Assembly: GCA_037074585.1 (NCBI GenBank)
Contig: CM073496.1
Span: 50,409,001 to 50,473,000 of the forward strand
Direction of reading: 5' to 3'
DNA: 64,000 nucleotides
Origin: Biancaea sappan
Lineage: Eukaryota > Streptophyta > Magnoliopsida > Fabales > Fabaceae
The notes under the pieces were generated by a model, which had not been told where the DNA came from, did not search any database, and saw only the letters and a list, made by a program, of their open reading frames with translations. The position numbers and the translations under genes are program-made. The first letter of the stretch is position 1. Each line of letters starts with the position of its first letter. This document shows, piece after piece, positions 24,771 through 36,446 of this stretch.

Positions 24771-26153
24771 TAATTTCTTAACCACGCATGACAGTACTTT
24801 GTGGTTCCAAAACAAACCCTGAAATTGGACCACTAACACCATAATCGCACGGCAATGCACTGATTAAACACATCAAGCAAGGAAACTATGCCATGCTCCA
24901 CTGAGAAGCATCAACAGTTAGGTACAAAACAACATTGAAGAGGCAACCAAGTTGCGTTAATCTCCACCATCATAGAGGTGTTTCCTTTCTTCTAATGGCT
25001 TGGCTTCAACTTCTGCATCTTCTTTTTTACACTGTTGCATTCATTTAACCACCAATCTGCTCAAGCAAGGAAAGTACAGCACTTAAGAATGCTTACAATT
25101 AATAAAATGTGATGAAGAAAAATGATGGCTCTCTTGATGCTGAGTCCCTATAATCAAGACATTACTTTGACACTTTGAATGTATGAAACGTTGTTCCACT
25201 TTCTTGAAACTGTAGTTTAACCATTCAATATGTATGACCCAAAAGGAGAGTATGGAGCAACTTGTTCTATATATTTTTGAGGAAACTTGAGTCAATTATG
25301 TTATATACATGTAATATATGATTCTGCAATTGTATTATATTTTACTTGTAACAGTTTTTGTCTATATAAATAAAAAATTTCTCTTTATTTGTTAATGTAT
25401 GTTGCATTAATCGAACCATGTAAATCTGTGTATGTTCTGAGATTTTATTCTGTTTTTGTCTTCTTTGTTTCTTGACAATATCTAGATACAAGTGTTATTG
25501 GTTAAAAATCTTTTTTGTTAGAATTTTGTTATTTGATGCTTACATTGGATAGTTTGGAGGAGAAGCTATTTCTTTTGTACTTTCACATTATTATTTAGCA
25601 GACTGGTCACAGGATAAAGTGAGCCATGTCTACCAGTTCCATGGTCATGGGTCCTCTGTAGCTCATTATCTACTTCCAATAATAGTTTCAATATAACGTT
25701 TATTTCTTTTTGACGTTCTACACATAAATCCATAAATATGTCTAATTACAATTTTAGTTACTGAAACTTCAAAAAATAACATTCGAATTCTCTAAACTAT
25801 TATAAAAAATGAAATCATCATATGTTAGTTAAAATTAACATTTAAACATCATATAATTTATTACGCAATACCTCGTGCCTTTATCTTTTTTAACAAGTTT
25901 CTTTCTTTCGCGTTCTTTAACTTGTATTTTTCCCAAATTCATGTAATCTTTTCAAATTAGTTTTAACTAGTATATAATCTTTTCACTTTTTGTGATAATT
26001 TAAAGAGATAAAGTGTTACTTTTTAAAGTTTAGGGATTAAAATTGTAATTTCACTATAGTTAAGGGGATCACGTGTAATTTCCTCTGTTTTATTATAATA
26101 ATTATTATTATTATTAGGTGTGTATTTTTTCTGTTTAGTTCCCGAGTACTTTG
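24771..26153. other. Intergenic
   Basis: AT-rich, no gene recognised. An (ATT)n run lies near 26095-26117. Confidence 0.45.
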
Positions 26154-27066
26154 AGCCTGTTTGGTATGCTGAGAAAAAGGAAAAAAAAGCTAGAAAGGAA
26201 AAGGAAAAAAGAAAATGAAAAAAAATAAAAAAAAATATTTAGTATGTAATAAAAAAAAATACTTGGTATGTATATTTTTTAAAAAAAAAGTAAGGAATGT
26301 ATTAAATAATTATTGAAATACCTTGATTCTGATTTATTGAATTTTCTTTTTATTATTCATAGTTATTATTTTTATCTTTTAACTTGTTTTTTTATTTCAA
26401 TATAATTTTTTTTATTTTAATATATTACTCTTAATATAAAATTATTTTTTATAATTAAAAAGCTTCATCTCATCTTCATCTCCATCCTCTCTCTCTCACC
26501 CATCCCTCACCTGAAAGGCTTCAATGCCGGTGAATGTCCCCAAATCCCTCAGCTTTGAAGCCCCAGATCCCTAACCTTCAATGGTGCGACAGTGCGAAGA
26601 GGGAACAACATCAACGGATGCCAACTTGTGAATGTGAGAACTCAGATTTGTCTTCGATGTTTTTGGTTGCCTGAACTTGAGGGGACAGCATCGATGGAGA
26701 GTATAATTCCTCCCTGTAAGACTTCTTCGTTCCCTTGTTCGCACTGGTTGCCTTAATATATTTATTGGCAATGTTCTGTACTATTGAATACATGAAACAA
26801 GAACCGAAGATGGCAAATTTGGAAAAAAAAAAAAAAGGGGGAGGGGAAGAATTTACTGTTTTCCCGAAGAAAAATTGGCTTTCCATCCAATTTGTGATGA
26901 AAAACGTCTGTACAAAATCAAAGGAAAAGGTGTGGGCGTAAATCCATTAACGCTTTCCATTGTCACTATGCTAAAGATTTATCAAATGTAGGAAGCAAGG
27001 CTACAGTGATGCGTGACTCCATTTGTCCTTTCTAGCATTATTGTTGAAAGCGGTACCAAATGTGCC
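26154..27066. mobile_element. Large MITE, PIF/Harbinger-like (copy 3)
   Basis: The left end AGCCTGTTTGGTATGC pairs with the right end GGTACCAAATGTGCC, whose reverse complement is GGCACATTTGGTACC. Both flanks carry CTTTG (26149-26153 and 27067-27071). The termini belong to the same GGGCCYGTTTGGTA type as the copies at 1601 and 17033. The flank match is 5 bp rather than a TWA triplet, so the TSD reading is uncertain. The interior has no transposase. Confidence 0.6.
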
Positions 27067-27135
27067 CTTTGTGTTCAGCAATACGAGGTCATGCATCATT
27101 TTAAGAGTTCTGAAGCAAATCCATCCAATTTGTAA

Positions 27136-29442
27136 TGTAATATCCCAAAAATTTATATAAATATTTAAAGTCTAATTTGAAGTTTAGTGAAAAATTTAAT
27201 TACGTGGAAAATTTACTTTTTGAATTAGTGAAGAAAATGAGGGAATAGAAATTTTAATTTTTAATTTAGGAAATTTTTACAAATTCTCAAGGACTAAAGG
27301 GAAAAGAAAAGAAAGTATAGAGGACTTTTGAGAAATGACCAAATAAGAACCCGAGAAGAAGAATAGAGCTTATGGGAATGAATTATGAGTCCGGTACCGA
27401 AAGGATGATAGATTTGGGGTTAAAGTTGAGTTTGAGATATTGAGAGGGACTAAAGTGAAATAAAGAAATCTATGGGGCACCTAGGATTTAGAAACACCTG
27501 AGGTGAGATTTTATGAATTTGCTTTTGCTAGTCTTGACTGAGGGTCAATTGCAGAGCAAGTGATAATTTCACCCCGGGCGAGTATATAGGTGGCCTCACC
27601 TATTTTTTATTCATTTTTCTCCTTTCCTCTATCTCTCTTCACTTTCTCTCCTCTCTTTCTCTCTTCCTTTCTCTAATTTCTCTCTCTACACTCCAACTCT
27701 ACAACCGGGCTTTGGAGGGTGGATCTCGGGCTACGGGGCGAGCCTCTAGGAGCCAAGCAACGTAGGGAAAGCAAGGAATCGAGATAGAAATTTCTATTTC
27801 TTAAGTTTTTCCCTATTTTCTAGTTTTAAGAGTGTTTGAGGTAAAATCGAGATTCCGGCTTCGTTTCTCGATTAAAATTGGTGATTTTGGTGTCTAAATG
27901 CTCCTTAGACATTAAGTGTGAGATCCCATGGAAGAAATCATGAAAAACGGTGAAGATTTGGCCAGATTTGGGCCAAAATCGAGAGAAATCGCGAATGGGT
28001 CGCGATCGTGGCGCCTAGGCGCCAAGGTGAGATGGGAAGAAGAAGGAATTGGCGCCAGGCATGGGTTGGCGCCCAGGCGCCACGTGTGCCGGGAAACCTT
28101 AGCTTATTTTAAATCGGTCATAACTTCTTCATCCGAACTCCGTTTTTGGCAAACTTTATATCGTTGGAAAGCTCTTTAAGTCTAGTTTCCAATGGTATAA
28201 GTTTCATTTGAATATTCATTATCGGTTAGGAGTTATGACTTAAGATGTGAGTAAAGGTCGAGAGTAGTGGTAGAAAATTTCTCTATTTCGTAACCCTGAT
28301 GGTTTTTGTCTGGTTACAATAGGAATGGTTAAAGTGCAAAGTGGGAGTGCCGTGAGCGTGAAATCCAGGTGAGTGGGTTAATATTTGCTATGATTAAATA
28401 TCTGTTATTGACTTTTTGCATCATAGTGGAAATATGTTGTATATCCAAGTTTGAAGAGGATGATGTGGAACGATGAGGCATAAACAATTGTGGAACGTGT
28501 CTGGTAATGTATATAATTATATTTTCTTATTTTCCCATAAATGGAGGTTATATGATGGATTGTGAATGGTATGTGAATTGAGTTGAATAATTGTTCTATA
28601 TTATGGGTTATGTTGTATACATGCTATGTTGCTGGAACCATATTGATTATGTTGTGACTTGAATTGTAAATGACTGAGTTGTGTATGTGGCTCAAGATTA
28701 TGATTGAGGATGTTTTTATATGTGATTGTGATTGTGTTTGACTGGAAAGGAAAGGCATGGTGGTGCACCCCATGGAGAAATTTATGTGAAGTTATAAGGG
28801 TGGAGATTATAAACGGAGCGATAAGGGTGGATGCGGTGGGGGCCGCGGGCAACGATCCAGAGGTATTCTGGATGACCCAGTTGGTACGAAAAATGTGTGT
28901 GAAATTGATTTTACCGATTGCTGTTGTGAATTTTGAATTATGTTGAAATGTATTTGATTTACTTGGATATTGTTGTGAGGTATTATGAATAATATTATAT
29001 TATATGATGATCAATTTACGTATGATTGCTGCATGTTATCATTATGATGCATGATATTTTTTTGTCATAGTGTTGTGTTATCTACTCACTAGGCACGTGG
29101 TTTGCTCATACCCCTCTTATTGATATTTTTTTTCAGAGTTGACAGCTGAAGGTAAATATCGGAATAAGGAATTATGGATCCTTAGTCCATGATTTCCTCT
29201 TCATTTGTTCAGGATAAAGGTATAATAGTTAAGTCTTATTCTAAGTTGTATAAATCTAGAAATCTCTGTAATCGGGTAGGTTCATTCAGTGATGTAATGT
29301 GAGTAATTGTAGTATGTATAGAGAACTCGTTTTGGTTACATGAAAAAGAATTGTATGATTTTTAAGAGAAAGATAGGCTTACGAAAGTGAAATGAAATTC
29401 ACTTTCCGTGCCGGTCACGTGCTCAAATTTTGGGACGTGACA
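27136..29442 (+). repeat. 5' LTR of the large element
   Basis: 2307 bp, starting TGTAATATCCC and ending GGGACGTGACA. It is nearly identical to the 3' LTR apart from scattered substitutions and one 9-13 bp difference in the GGCGCC cluster. It contains a TATA box (27583-27590), a pyrimidine-rich leader (27600-27700) and the GGCGCC palindromes (28010-28084). Open frames of 80 codons or so on both strands recur in all LTR copies without protein features. Confidence 0.9.
27583..27590 (+). promoter_or_regulatory. LTR TATA box
   Basis: TATATAGG, preceded by CCCCGGGCGAG and followed by a CT-rich tract, is a likely U3 promoter. The same box is kept in the 3' LTR (34501-34508) but is missing from the solo LTR at 31030, where a deletion removed it. 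Confidence 0.6.
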
Positions 29443-29445
29443 AGT

Positions 29446-29457
29446 TGGTATCAGAGC
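29446..29457 (+). other. Primer-binding site
   Basis: TGGTATCAGAGC, three bases after the 5' LTR, is complementary to the 3' end of initiator methionine tRNA, the standard minus-strand primer of plant LTR elements. Confidence 0.9.
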
Positions 29458-29893
29458 TTTGGGATTAGGTCTCCTACCGATTACAGTGTAAGGTAACCTT
29501 AGTGGGATCTCCTCTATCGTGGTGAACCCGGGCACGACTATAGAGAGATGGCTCCACTGAAGGTCCTGTAGGATGTTTTCATTTCCTTTTCCTCCAAGAC
29601 TTGTCTTTTCTTATGAATTATGTTTTTAGCTTTAGTTTTAGACAGATATGGCTATACTTTTGAACTCGGTAAAGGAAAGGTTATTATTTGTTTTGATTCT
29701 GTTGCTGCCGGATCAAATTGTATGTATGGGACTTTATATGTTAAGTTCATGATTGATTTTGTGTGACTGATTTCTTTTATCTTTCTTAATTTTATTATTA
29801 CTATTTTTGGAGTACCATCCCATAAAAGAAACCACTGGCATTAAAAGCAGAAGGATTATATTGCAAAAAAAAAATTACTCATGCATGAATAAT

Positions 29894-30358
29894 CTAAAAG
29901 CGAGGTGGTCTCGGATTAGGAGGGTTGTACTGTATCATCACCCCTCGACCATTCCTTGGAGCGAGAGACAGAGCAATGTCGCGGAGGGTAGTGTAAATCC
30001 CATTCATACAATCAACACTTCTTTGTTGTTGATTGCAGAAGCACTGGGTAGACCAATAGAAGAACCTGTCTATTCTTGAAGTCATTTCTGCATGATAGCG
30101 TTTAGTTAACTTCTCCAGGTCTCCTATCATCTTTTTCAGATTTTTGACCTCCTGCTCTAGACAGGCGATTTTGTCCTCCGAGGTATGGCCCGTGCTAGTC
30201 TCCTCAGCTTCCTCGATCTTCTTCATTTTCTTCTCCTTCTGCTTCTCTGGAGACCCCTCAAAAGGTCTTTTGCCCTTGTCTTTGCCCAGACTTAAGTTTA
30301 AGTCGAGCTCTTCTCTCTTGGCATCCACTGTGAGATCAATGTACTTCCTTGTGGCCAT
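29894..30358 (-). CDS. EAR-motif coiled-coil protein in LTR element (antisense gene)
   Basis: 154 residues, ATG at 30358 on the minus strand. After MATRKYIDLTVDAKREE comes LDLNLSL (about residues 19-25), the form of an EAR repression motif. A basic patch (KRPFEG ... KQKEKKMKK) follows, then a predicted coiled coil (residues 60-95, LEQEVKNLKKMIGDLEKL) and a C-terminal block with QQQRSVDCMNG. The same order occurs in the protein at 33176-33724, so the two are paralogues. A TATA-like box lies 116-123 bp upstream (30474-30481). It is antisense to the retrotransposon, so element RNA cannot encode it and it would need its own promoter. The function is unknown; a nuclear regulatory role is only inferred from the motif. 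Confidence 0.7.
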   Translation of the reverse strand: MATRKYIDLTVDAKREELDLNLSLGKDKGKRPFEGSPEKQKEKKMKKIEEAEETSTGHTSEDKIACLEQEVKNLKKMIGDLEKLTKRYHAEMTSRIDRFFYWSTQCFCNQQQRSVDCMNGIYTTLRDIALSLAPRNGRGVMIQYNPPNPRPPRF

Positions 30359-30473
30359 GATTTGGAAAAATTTTGAAATTTATGTGGGAGTATAAGAAGA
30401 GAGGAATGCTGGGAAGTTGTAGGCTCAGAGATGATTACTCTTTATGGTATGGTAACTGAGAACGTTGAGACAG

Positions 30474-30481
30474 TTTTTATA
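30474..30481 (-). promoter_or_regulatory. TATA box for the antisense EAR-motif gene
   Basis: On the minus strand the sequence reads CTATAAAAACTG, about 120 bp before the ATG at 30358, a spacing that mirrors the sense gene. Confidence 0.5.
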
Positions 30482-31029
30482 GAGGAAAAATTTGAACTTA
30501 GACACAAAGAAAATATGTCTTCGCCGCACCCTACACGCTTAACCTATGGATTTCTGCAAGCTGGAAGCTAGAAGTCTAGGGTAGGCATGCACACCAACAA
30601 CGCGTCGCATTAATGGCAAAACCACGAAAGTCAATATTCGGTGGATTTGCGGCCGATTTACACTTGGTTTTTCCATTTCTCTCGTTGGCATTTTCTGAAA
30701 TTGAAAGAAGTCGACAATGTAGCCATTAAAGATTGCCTTGGATTTTTTATGATAAACTAAAATATATTTCTATGCTTTCTTGTATTGTTCTTGAAAGCTT
30801 TCAGTTGAGTATAATATGCATGATTGATTGAATTATACTGTGATTATATGTATCTAAATACATATGATATGTATGTATGTTATTCATGCATAGAGAGTGA
30901 AGGCTATTTGTTATGGCCAGTAATAATATGTAATGATTCTACATATATTCTGAGAATGAGAAGTCTGAAATTTAAAAGAAATTGAATAGATGAAAATATA
31001 TAGATAATGATGTATCTCCATGTTTATAC

Positions 31030-32628
31030 TGTAATATCCCAAGAATTTTTATGAATATTTAAAGTCTGATTTGAAGTTTAGTGAAAAATTTAATTATGTG
31101 GAAAATTTTCTTTTTGAATTAGTGAAGAAAATGTGGAAATAGAAATTTTTATTTTTAATTTAGGAAATTTTTACAAATTCTCAAGGACATGTGGGGAAGA
31201 GAAAGGCATGGCGCCCAGGCGCCACGTGGGGCGCCTAGGCGCCGGGCATGGGTGGCGCCCAGGCGCCAGGTGTGTCGGAAAACCTTAGCTCATTTTCAAT
31301 CGGCCATAACTTCTTCATCCGGACTCCGTTTTGGGCAAACTTTATATCGTTGGAAAGTTCTTTGAGTCTAGTTTCCAATGGTATAAGTTTCATTTAGATA
31401 TTCATTACCGATTAGGAGTTATGACTTAAGATGTGAGTAAAGGTCGAGAGTAGTGGTAGGAAATTTCTCTATTTCGTAACCCTAATGTTTTTGTCTGGTT
31501 ACAATAGGAATGGTCAAGGTGCAAAGTGGGAGTGCCGAGAGCGTGAAATCCAGGTGAGTGGGTTAATACTTGCTATGATTAAATATCTGTTATTGACTTT
31601 TTGCATCATAGTGGAAATATGTTGTATATCCAAGTTTGAAGAGGATGATGTGGAACGATGAGGCATAAACAATTGTGGAACGTGTCTGGTAATGTATATA
31701 ATTATATTTTCTTATTTTCCCATGAATGGAGGTTATATAATGGATTGTGAATGGCATGTGAACTGAGTTGAATAATTGTTCTATATTATGGGTTATGTTG
31801 TATACATGCTATGTTGCTGGAACCACATTTATTATGTTGTGGCTTGAATTGTAAATGACTGAGTTGTGTATGTGGCTCAAGATTATGATTGAGGATGTTT
31901 TTATATATGATTGTGATTGTGTTTGACTGGAAAGGAAAGGCATGGTGGTGCACCCCATGGAGAAATTTATGTGAAGTTATAAGGGTGGAGATTATAAATG
32001 GAGCGATAAGGGTGGATGCGGCAGGGGCCGCGGGCAACGATCCAGAGGTATTCTGGACGACCCGGTTGGTACGGGAAATTTGTGTGAAATTGATTTCACC
32101 GATTGTTGTTGTGAACTTTTGAATTATGTTGAAATGTATTTGATTTATTTGGATATTGTCGTGAAGTACTACGAATAATATCATATCATATGATGATCGA
32201 TTTACGTATGATTGCTGCATGTTATCATTATGATGTATGATATTTTTTTGTCATAATGTTGTGTTATCTACTCACTGGGCACGTGGTTTGCTCATACCCC
32301 TCTTATTGATATTTTTTTTCAGAGTTGACAGCTGAAGGTAAATATCGGAACAAGGAATTATGGATCCTTAGTCCATGATTACCTTTTCATTTGTTCAGGA
32401 TAAAGGTATAATAGTTAAGTTTTATTCTAAGTTGTATAAATCTAGAAATCTCTGTAATCGGGTAGGTTCATTCACTGATGTAATGTGAGTAATTGTAGTA
32501 TGTATAAAGAACTCGTTTTGGTTGCATGAAAAAGAATTGTATGATTTTTAAGAGAAAGATAGGCTTACGGAGGTGAAATGAAATTCACTTTCCGTGCCGG
32601 TCACGTGCTCAAATTTTGGGACGTGACA
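31030..32628 (+). mobile_element. Solo LTR inside the element interior
   Basis: A third LTR copy of the same family, flanked by a perfect TATAC duplication (31025-31029 and 32629-32633). It has no primer-binding site after it and no polypurine tract before it, so it is a solo LTR, not part of a tandem element. At 1599 bp it lacks about 700 bp relative to the 5' LTR. The gap runs from after CTCAAGGAC to the GGCGCC cluster, and removes the TATA box and leader. Confidence 0.85.
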
Positions 32629-33064
32629 TATACATATATGCTCGTAAAGGCAAGTGAAAGGTAAAAAAAAAAATTTCTCACTTTATGGAACGCTTGATGT
32701 GTAAATGTGAGAAATTTTTATTTTAATATGTATGTTTGAAAATGTGTAAGCTGAGGGCAAAGCCACGGATTAGAAACCTAGATAAGGCTAGTATGAAGCT
32801 ACCCGTTCATGGAGTAATATCTCGATTTAGGATTATTGGATAAGACAAATACAGAGTTAAGAAGCCATAAATTGAAGCGGCGATTAGTTTAATAATTTGA
32901 GCAAGAGTCAAAAGTTAGCCGAAATTTTTGAGGAAATCTTTTGTATTAGATTATATTTTGTTATTTTCTGGCATGCTTATCAGAGACCATTGGCATTGCG
33001 TCGGATGAGGTCTGTAGGTCATTTTTAGAGTATGATGTAAAGGTTTTGTAGCCCTAAATTTCGT

Positions 33065-33073
33065 CTATATATA
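33065..33073 (+). promoter_or_regulatory. TATA box for the sense EAR-motif gene
   Basis: TATATATAA about 103 bp before the ATG at 33176, followed by a plausible leader with CACTACACTAAGAG. It suggests a private promoter rather than dependence on the LTR. Confidence 0.55.
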
Positions 33074-33175
33074 ATGGATGCCCCATTACGCTGCTCACTA
33101 CACTAAGAGTTTATATCTATAAGCTTTCTAGCATCAAACTTCTCCTTCTGTACAACCTTTATAGCTCAGAAAGAT

Positions 33176-33724
33176 ATGGCCGGCAATAAATCTTTCAATT
33201 TAAACTTTGAGGCTGGCAAGGTAGAGCTAGATCTAAATCTTAGCCTGGAGAATTATAAGAATAAGAGATCCATAGAAGAGTTACCAGAGGCTAAGAAAAG
33301 AAAAAGGGATGTAGTAGAGTTAGAGGATGTTAGCACAGCAACATCTTCTAATAATGAGCTTGTGCTTATGAGACAAAAGATGGAGGACTTGGAAAGATTG
33401 ATAAACCGCCACTTTGAGGAACAGGGGAGATCGATAAATCGTCTTTTTACAGAACAGGAGAAGCTTTTGAACCGTCATTTTAGGGAATTGGCGAATAGAG
33501 TTGATAGACATTCGATGTTTGCAACTCAAAATTTTCGTGACCAACAAGCGAGATGTATTGACTGTATGAATGGAGTGACTTCTGCACTTCGCCAAATTTC
33601 CCAGACGTTTCCTCCCGAAACTCTTTCTAGGCTGCAACGATTAACTTCCTCCTTAAGGTCTGAAGCACCTTCTTCTTCTAGACCTGGAGCATCTTCTGCA
33701 TTTCAAAAGCCTCCTCGTTCTTAA
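33176..33724 (+). CDS. EAR-motif coiled-coil protein in LTR element (sense gene)
   Basis: 182 residues. The N-terminus MAGNKSFNLNFEAGKVE leads into LDLNLSL (about residues 18-24), then a basic nuclear-signal-like patch (EAKKRKRD). A coiled coil follows, built of 11-residue repeats (INRHFEEQGRS, INRLFTEQEKL, LNRHFRELANR), then QQARCIDCMNG and a Ser/Pro-rich tail. The order and several blocks match the antisense protein at 29894-30358. It resembles no gag or pol domain. The start is the first ATG after the TATA box. A role in transcriptional repression through TOPLESS-like partners is an inference from the LxLxL motif alone. Confidence 0.7.
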   Translation: MAGNKSFNLNFEAGKVELDLNLSLENYKNKRSIEELPEAKKRKRDVVELEDVSTATSSNNELVLMRQKMEDLERLINRHFEEQGRSINRLFTEQEKLLNRHFRELANRVDRHSMFATQNFRDQQARCIDCMNGVTSALRQISQTFPPETLSRLQRLTSSLRSEAPSSSRPGASSAFQKPPRS

Positions 33725-34040
33725 TTTATCCTTTCTTTTGTTTGTACCTAAAGCTGATGTTTGATCTAATGTTTACGTATTAAAATTATCTGTTTTGTAA
33801 ATCAAGTTTAGCTTGTTGCCTGTAACTTATGTATTAGAAATAAAAATTTTCGTATTTGATTTTCTTTTTTGTTGAAGCAATTCTTTTACTGAAGAAACTT
33901 GAGAAATAAAAATATGTTGAACTTGTTATATTTTGTACTTGATTGTGAAAATTCTAAGAGAGAGAATGAGATATAGATAAAATATCTGCATTTGTTTCAA
34001 TCTTGAGGTAAGTTTTGAATTCGGAGGACCGAATTCTTTT

Positions 34041-34053
34041 AAGGGGGGAAGAA
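34041..34053 (+). other. Polypurine tract
   Basis: AAGGGGGGAAGAA ends directly at the 3' LTR start (34054). It is the plus-strand primer and marks 34054 as a true 3' LTR. Confidence 0.85.
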
Positions 34054-35934
34054 TGTAATATCCCAAGAATTTATATGAATATTTAAAGTCTAATTTGAAG
34101 TTTAGTGAAAAATTTAATTACGTGAAAAATTTGCTTTTTGAATTAGTGAAGAAAATGAGGGAATAGAAATTTTAATTTTTAATTTAGGAAATTTTTACAA
34201 ATTCTCAAGGACTAAAGTGAAAAGAAAAGAAAGTATAGAGGACTTTTGAGAAATGACCAAATAGGAACCCGAGAAGAAGAATAGAGCTTATGGGAATGAA
34301 TTATGAGTCCGGTACCGAAAGGATGATAGATTTGGGGTTAAAGTGGAGTTTGAGATATTGAGAGGGACTAAAGTGAAATAAGGAAATCTATGGGGCACCT
34401 AGGATTTAGAAACACCTGAGGTGAGATTTTATGAATTTGCTTTTGCTAGTCTTGACTGAGGGTCAATTGCAGAGCAAGTGATAATTTCACCCCGGACGAG
34501 TATATAGGTGGCCTCACCTATTTTTTATTCATTTTTCTCCTTTCCTCACTCTCTCTTCACTTTCTCTCCTCTCTTTCTCTCTTCCTTCTCTCTAATTTCT
34601 CTCTCTACACTCCAACTGTCACGACCCGTTTTCTGGGCACATGACCGGCATAATGATGAATTTCTCATCACTGTAAGCCTTCCGATAAATATATCAAATT
34701 TTCTTATCTGAAAATCATAGAGATAATTTGCATGTAATAATAGATTATCAGTATAAAATATATTTGTCACGACCCATTTTCTAGGCACATGACCGGCACA
34801 ATGATGAATATCCCATCACTGTAAGCCTTTCGATAAATTCTTCCCACAAGTAAAATTATTAGTCATTATCTCTATATTCTTGAAATATCATTCTTTAATA
34901 AATACCAAGAAAATACATCAAATTTTCTTAATTAAAAATAATAGATCCTCAGTACAAAATACATTATCATACTGAAATACAAGCCAAATACCAATCCCCT
35001 GACCTAGATGTCCTAGACGGTTACAGAGCAACATACTGTATAACAAAAGAAGGGCCTACCCGACAGCGGGAAGGTCCAACGTGATCTACTCCTCTAGCGG
35101 ATGTTCTTCGGCGGCAACTTGATCTGAACAAAAAGTTTGTACAGAGAGTGTGAGCTTTTAAACTCAGTGAGCAAATCGGCCTTGCGTTAATAAAATTCAA
35201 ATACATCACCAGTCATGCAAGCATATCCGAAGGCTCAAGCTCAACCAATAAACATAGTTAGAAATTTCATACAAGAAGACAAACATTCATCCAATTCAAC
35301 AAACATTACTAGTACTCGTCAATGGCAATATATCCCGGAGAGCGCACACAGGCCAGCTCACCAATTTTGTATTTTTCTGCCATGACGCACAACCTCATCC
35401 TCTTAGCTAGGGCGCCTCACAGATTTATCACCAATCCGGGCTATATCCCTACTGAGGGAATCGTTGTCTCCACACTCATTGGTCAAGACACCCTTTAACC
35501 CGGGTTTTTCGCCTTGCCGTGAGAGGGGGTACTGTACCGCTCAATCACAATCAATAGTACAACAGTTCATATTATAATCAGAAGTACAATATAATACTCA
35601 TCCATATAACAGGTATAGTATATAACTATATGATTCAAATTTCATATCATCATGAGATACTTGCTTCGTCTTATCCATACTTCTGGATTAATTATCTCGT
35701 TATATTCGTCATTCTGAATCCAATTTCCCCCTATGAATCTTGGGAGTGTCCTACGACATACTTTTTATCACCAGTAATGCTAAAACTCTATTAAAACGGG
35801 GTCGTTTCACTCACTTGGATTCCGTACGAGTATCACTTCTCTAAATTGTTACAGACAAGAGTACGCAGGTGAATTTCAGTGTTCCGCTACAGAGATTTTC
35901 ATGAAAGATTATAGAAAATATGTTAAGATTGTTT

Positions 35935-36010
35935 TCGTATAAATACTGTTCATACATACGGTTACTATTCATACGGTCACTATTCATACGTACAGGTACT
36001 ATTCATACCA
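35935..36010. repeat. Short tandem repeats, TACTATTCATACG type (inner LTR)
   Basis: Variants of GGTTACTATTCATACGTAC repeat here, and again with a different copy number at about 38018-38120 in the outer LTR. Confidence 0.65.
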
Positions 36011-36446
36011 GAAATACAGAATATAATCTGTAAAAGAGTACACCAGGTAAGTTCCCAGGAAAGAGTGAAGGGTCACACTGGACACACTTAAAAACCAGGT
36101 CTTTCCTTAGCCAGAACTTTCCTAGACATGTATTCTTCACAATTTACATTCTATTTCGGTAATCAGAGAATCAAAATAACACAAAATCAGCTAAGGACAG
36201 TTTTTCTGATGTGGAAGATCGGCCAAAGCCGCAACCACAGAGCATACTTAAGAAAATAACTTCTAGAATTTGAAAGACATAAAAAGGGCATAGTATCCTT
36301 ACCTAAGCAAAAGGAAAAGCCCAAAATCTCAGAGGTCTAGTGTCGGACCAAGAAATCTTAAGGAGAGAAGAAGAGAAGTTGAAGGTGTGATTTTGAAAGT
36401 GAAATGGAATGGTCTATTTATAGAAAAATTTAAGGGTACTATTCCA

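Noticed and set aside
27928..28179. Open frame starting MEEIMKNGEDLARFG, repeated at 39173
   Set aside because: It lies in the LTR across the GGCGCC cluster. The two copies end differently because of small indels, with no sign of coding constraint.
28601..28946. Overlapping open frames of about 80 codons on both strands, repeated at 31786-32220 and 39854-40199
   Set aside because: They sit at the same place in three LTR copies, so their repetition is due to LTR homology. They have no domain, and no start or promoter is kept for them.
31030..32628. Reading the middle LTR as the junction of two tandem elements sharing an LTR
   Set aside because: It has its own TATAC duplication and lacks both a primer-binding site after it and a polypurine tract before it, so a solo LTR fits better.
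35021..35209. Minus-strand frame in the nested solo LTRs, also at 36949-37137
   Set aside because: LTR sequence, diverging in frame between the two copies; not a gene.
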